64,000 nt of DNA from the NCBI GenBank assembly GCA_038025085.1, contig CM076153.1, positions 6,603,501 through 6,667,500 of the forward strand. Reading direction: 5' to 3'. The stretch comes from Tetragonia tetragonoides. Its lineage: Eukaryota; Streptophyta; Magnoliopsida; Caryophyllales; Aizoaceae. Below, piece by piece: positions 62,046 to 64,000 of this stretch. Both the position numbers and the translations under genes were made by a program. The first letter of the stretch is position 1. Each line of letters starts with the position of its first letter. Below the pieces are notes generated by a model. That model was given only the letters and a program-made list of their open reading frames with translations, did not search any database and was not told the DNA's origin.

Positions 62046-64000
62046 ATGATACTACTACCACCATCACCACCACCATTGTTATTGTTTCTCTCTCCTAATA
62101 AACCACTGATTGTTATCATCATCATCATCATCCTCATTTGTTCATTGATTGGTACTAGTGAGAGTAGTGCCGGTACCGAGTTCGACTTCGGAACACTGAC
62201 TTTGACGAGTTTGAAGCTACTCGGAGACGCACACCTCAATAACGAGAGTGTGCGTCTCACTCGGGACCTCGCGGTCCCGAACTCGGGAGCCGGAAGAGCT
62301 TTCTACTCTCATCCAGTCATCTTCCGGCTCCCTGACTCATCCTCATCAAAGTCATCAATAACGACGAGCTTCTCGACCTTCTTCTCATTCTCGATCACCA
62401 ACCTCAACCCGTCCTCGATCGGGGGCGGGCTCGCCTTCCTCCTCTCTCCGGACTCGACTCTCATCGGCGGGCCGGGTTCTCAGCTCGGGCTCGCTGGGGA
62501 CCCGGCCCGGCCCAATGGGTTCGTGGCGGTGGAGTTCGATACTCTGATGGATGTGGAGTATAAAGACATTAATGGAAACCACGTGGGCCTGGATCTCGGG
62601 TCGATGACGTCGGCTTACGTCAGCGATTTGGGTTCGGTGGACGTTGACTTGAAGAGTGGGAATCTCATCAATGCTTGGATCGAGTTCTCTGGGTTGACTC
62701 ACGAGTTGAGTGTTTGGGTTTCTTACTCGAATGTCAAGCCTAAAGTCCCTGTTCTCTTTGTTGAGAATTTGGACTTGTATGAGTTTGTTGATGATCTTAT
62801 GTATGTCGGGTTTTCGGGTTCAACTCAGGGGAGTACCGAGACTCATAGTATTGAGTGGTGGAGTTTCAGCTCCACTCTCTCTCCTCCCTCTCCGTCTTCG
62901 TCTTCATCGCCGGCTTCGAGTCCGGGGGCGAATACGAATACGAATAGTACCCGAACCCCGTCCCCTACAACCGCGCAGCTGATTGCGCCATTGTCAGGTA
63001 CAGGGTCCAGGGCGATCAAGGAAACCCCCGCTACGACCGGGTTGCGACGCAACCCAGGGGCGGTGGCGGGAGTGGTGACCGCGAGCGCGTTCTTTTTAGC
63101 TATGTTCGGCGGGTTGATGTTCTGGTTTTTCTCAAAGAAATCAAGGAGGGTTTCACGGGGTGGAACCCTCGGGGGTTGCTCTTTAGCGACGGATATAATC
63201 AAAATGCCAAAGGAGTTCAGCTACAAGGAGCTGAAATTAGCGACCAAAGGGTTCGATTCGAGTAAGATTATCGGTCATGGGGCGTTTGGGACGGTCTACA
63301 AAGGGATATTGCCGGAAACAGGGCACGTGGTGGCCGTGAAACGGTGTTCGCATAACAATGGTAATGGTGGTGGTCAAGGGAAGAATGAGTTCTTATCGGA
63401 GTTGTCGATAATCGGAACACTAAGGCATAGGAATTTGGTGAGGTTACAAGGGTGGTGTCATGAGAAAGGGGAGATTTTATTGGTGTATGATTTGATGCCT
63501 AATGGGAGTTTAGATAAGGCTCTATTTGAGTCAAGAATGGTTTTAATTTGGTCACATAGGAAAAAGATTTTATTAGGGGTGGCTTCAGCATTAGCTTATT
63601 TGCATCAAGAGTGTGAGAATTTGGTAGTCCATAGGGATGTGAAGACTAGTAATATAATGTTGGATGAGGATTTTAATTCAAGGTTGGGTGATTTTGGGTT
63701 GGCTAGACAAATTGAGCATGATAAGTCCCCGGATGCCACTGTGGCGGCCGGGACTATGGGGTACCTCGCCCCGGAGTACTTACTTACGGGGCGAGCAACT
63801 GAGAAGACTGACGTGTTTAGTTTCGGGGCCGTGTTGCTCGAGGTTGCTACGGGCCGACGGCCCATTGAGAGGGACCGGAATTGGAACAATAATGGGAATG
63901 GGAATGGGAATTTGGTAGATTGGGTGTGGGGATTGCACATGGAAGGGAGGTTGTTAGTGGCAGCTGATGGGAGGTTGAATGGGGAGTTTGATGAAGGGGA
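62046..64000 (+). CDS. L-type lectin receptor kinase, clade VIII (partial at window end)
   Basis: An intronless frame runs 651 codons from the ATG at 62046 to the window edge without a stop. A long hydrophobic signal segment (with a poly-Ile run from an ATC repeat) precedes a legume-lectin domain, about residues 45-280. Its motifs are FDFGTLTLTSLKLLGDAHL, SFSTFFSFSITNLNPSSIGG, FVAVEFDTLMD, DINGNHVGLDL and MYVGFSGSTQGSTETHSIEWW. A Ser/Pro/Thr linker, a membrane span (about 339-360) and a Ser/Thr kinase follow: GHGAFGTVYKG loop, VAVKR (K432), HRDVKTSNIMLD (H529), DFGLA (D549) and GTMGYLAPEYLLTGRATEKT. All key catalytic residues are present and it is an RD kinase. It matches Arabidopsis LecRK-VIII.1/VIII.2 in my memory. 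Only about 60-70 C-terminal residues should be missing. The first half is very GC-rich compared with its surroundings. Confidence 0.93.
   Translation, partial: MILLPPSPPPLLLFLSPNKPLIVIIIIIILICSLIGTSESSAGTEFDFGTLTLTSLKLLGDAHLNNESVRLTRDLAVPNSGAGRAFYSHPVIFRLPDSSSSKSSITTSFSTFFSFSITNLNPSSIGGGLAFLLSPDSTLIGGPGSQLGLAGDPARPNGFVAVEFDTLMDVEYKDINGNHVGLDLGSMTSAYVSDLGSVDVDLKSGNLINAWIEFSGLTHELSVWVSYSNVKPKVPVLFVENLDLYEFVDDLMYVGFSGSTQGSTETHSIEWWSFSSTLSPPSPSSSSSPASSPGANTNTNSTRTPSPTTAQLIAPLSGTGSRAIKETPATTGLRRNPGAVAGVVTASAFFLAMFGGLMFWFFSKKSRRVSRGGTLGGCSLATDIIKMPKEFSYKELKLATKGFDSSKIIGHGAFGTVYKGILPETGHVVAVKRCSHNNGNGGGQGKNEFLSELSIIGTLRHRNLVRLQGWCHEKGEILLVYDLMPNGSLDKALFESRMVLIWSHRKKILLGVASALAYLHQECENLVVHRDVKTSNIMLDEDFNSRLGDFGLARQIEHDKSPDATVAAGTMGYLAPEYLLTGRATEKTDVFSFGAVLLEVATGRRPIERDRNWNNNGNGNGNLVDWVWGLHMEGRLLVAADGRLNGEFDEG

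Noticed and set aside
62385..63940. Antisense ORFs in the lectin receptor kinase (62385-62702, 62843-63202, 63605-63940)
   Set aside because: They are open because of high GC content; the sense frame encodes a complete recognisable lectin and kinase.

Overview
The window is nuclear DNA from a flowering plant, most likely a core eudicot. It is AT-rich between genes, its genes carry GT-AG introns, and it holds short SINEs, MITEs, LINE remnants and long microsatellites. The recognisable proteins are plant families: a mitochondrial-type PPR protein, plant NUP98, an organic cation/carnitine transporter, a REM-type B3 protein, callose synthase 8 and a lectin receptor kinase of clade VIII. I cannot name the species.

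Layout. 1-7.5 kb is mostly non-coding, with two weak small ORFs (about 1.92 and 4.63 kb) and a SINE. 7.56-9.62 kb (minus) is an intronless PPR gene close to Arabidopsis At1g53600. 9.7-24.1 kb is a repeat-rich gap: a CT tract and a G-rich minisatellite, hairpin repeats, a 5'-truncated LINE with zf-RVT and RNase H pieces, a tRNA-like sequence, a CACTA-type terminus, a long SINE, a poly(A)-ended retroposon-like block and a hAT-type MITE. 24.14-40.3 kb (minus) is a complete NUP98 gene. I rebuilt 12 coding exons, and their joined length is exactly divisible by three (1037 residues). Its introns hold many transposable elements and a (TAA)n array of about 300 bp. 40.5-45.3 kb is intergenic. 45.36-49.26 kb (plus) is a three-exon organic cation transporter gene (553 residues). 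49.85-50.31 kb is a fold-back repeat. 50.5-53.88 kb (plus) is a two-B3-domain gene (348 residues) with a LINE fragment in its 5' intron. 54-56.3 kb has a near-perfect hairpin and a 72-bp tandem duplication. 56.74-60.44 kb (plus) carries only the first nine coding exons (362 residues) of a callose synthase 8-like gene. 62.05 kb to the window end (plus) is a GC-rich, intronless lectin receptor kinase cut off by the window edge.

The genes do not form a pathway; this is ordinary plant gene neighbourhood organisation with independent units. The points most worth a second look are the broken callose synthase gene, the NUP98 architecture (19-nt first coding exon, exact-fit uORF, very long intronic microsatellite), the fold-back element at 50 kb, the hairpin at 54.9 kb, the matching introns in the two B3 domains, and the repeated 13-bp-stem hairpin family. 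I saw no convincing wholly new system. Exon models come from reading splice sites and frame continuity by eye, without transcript data.
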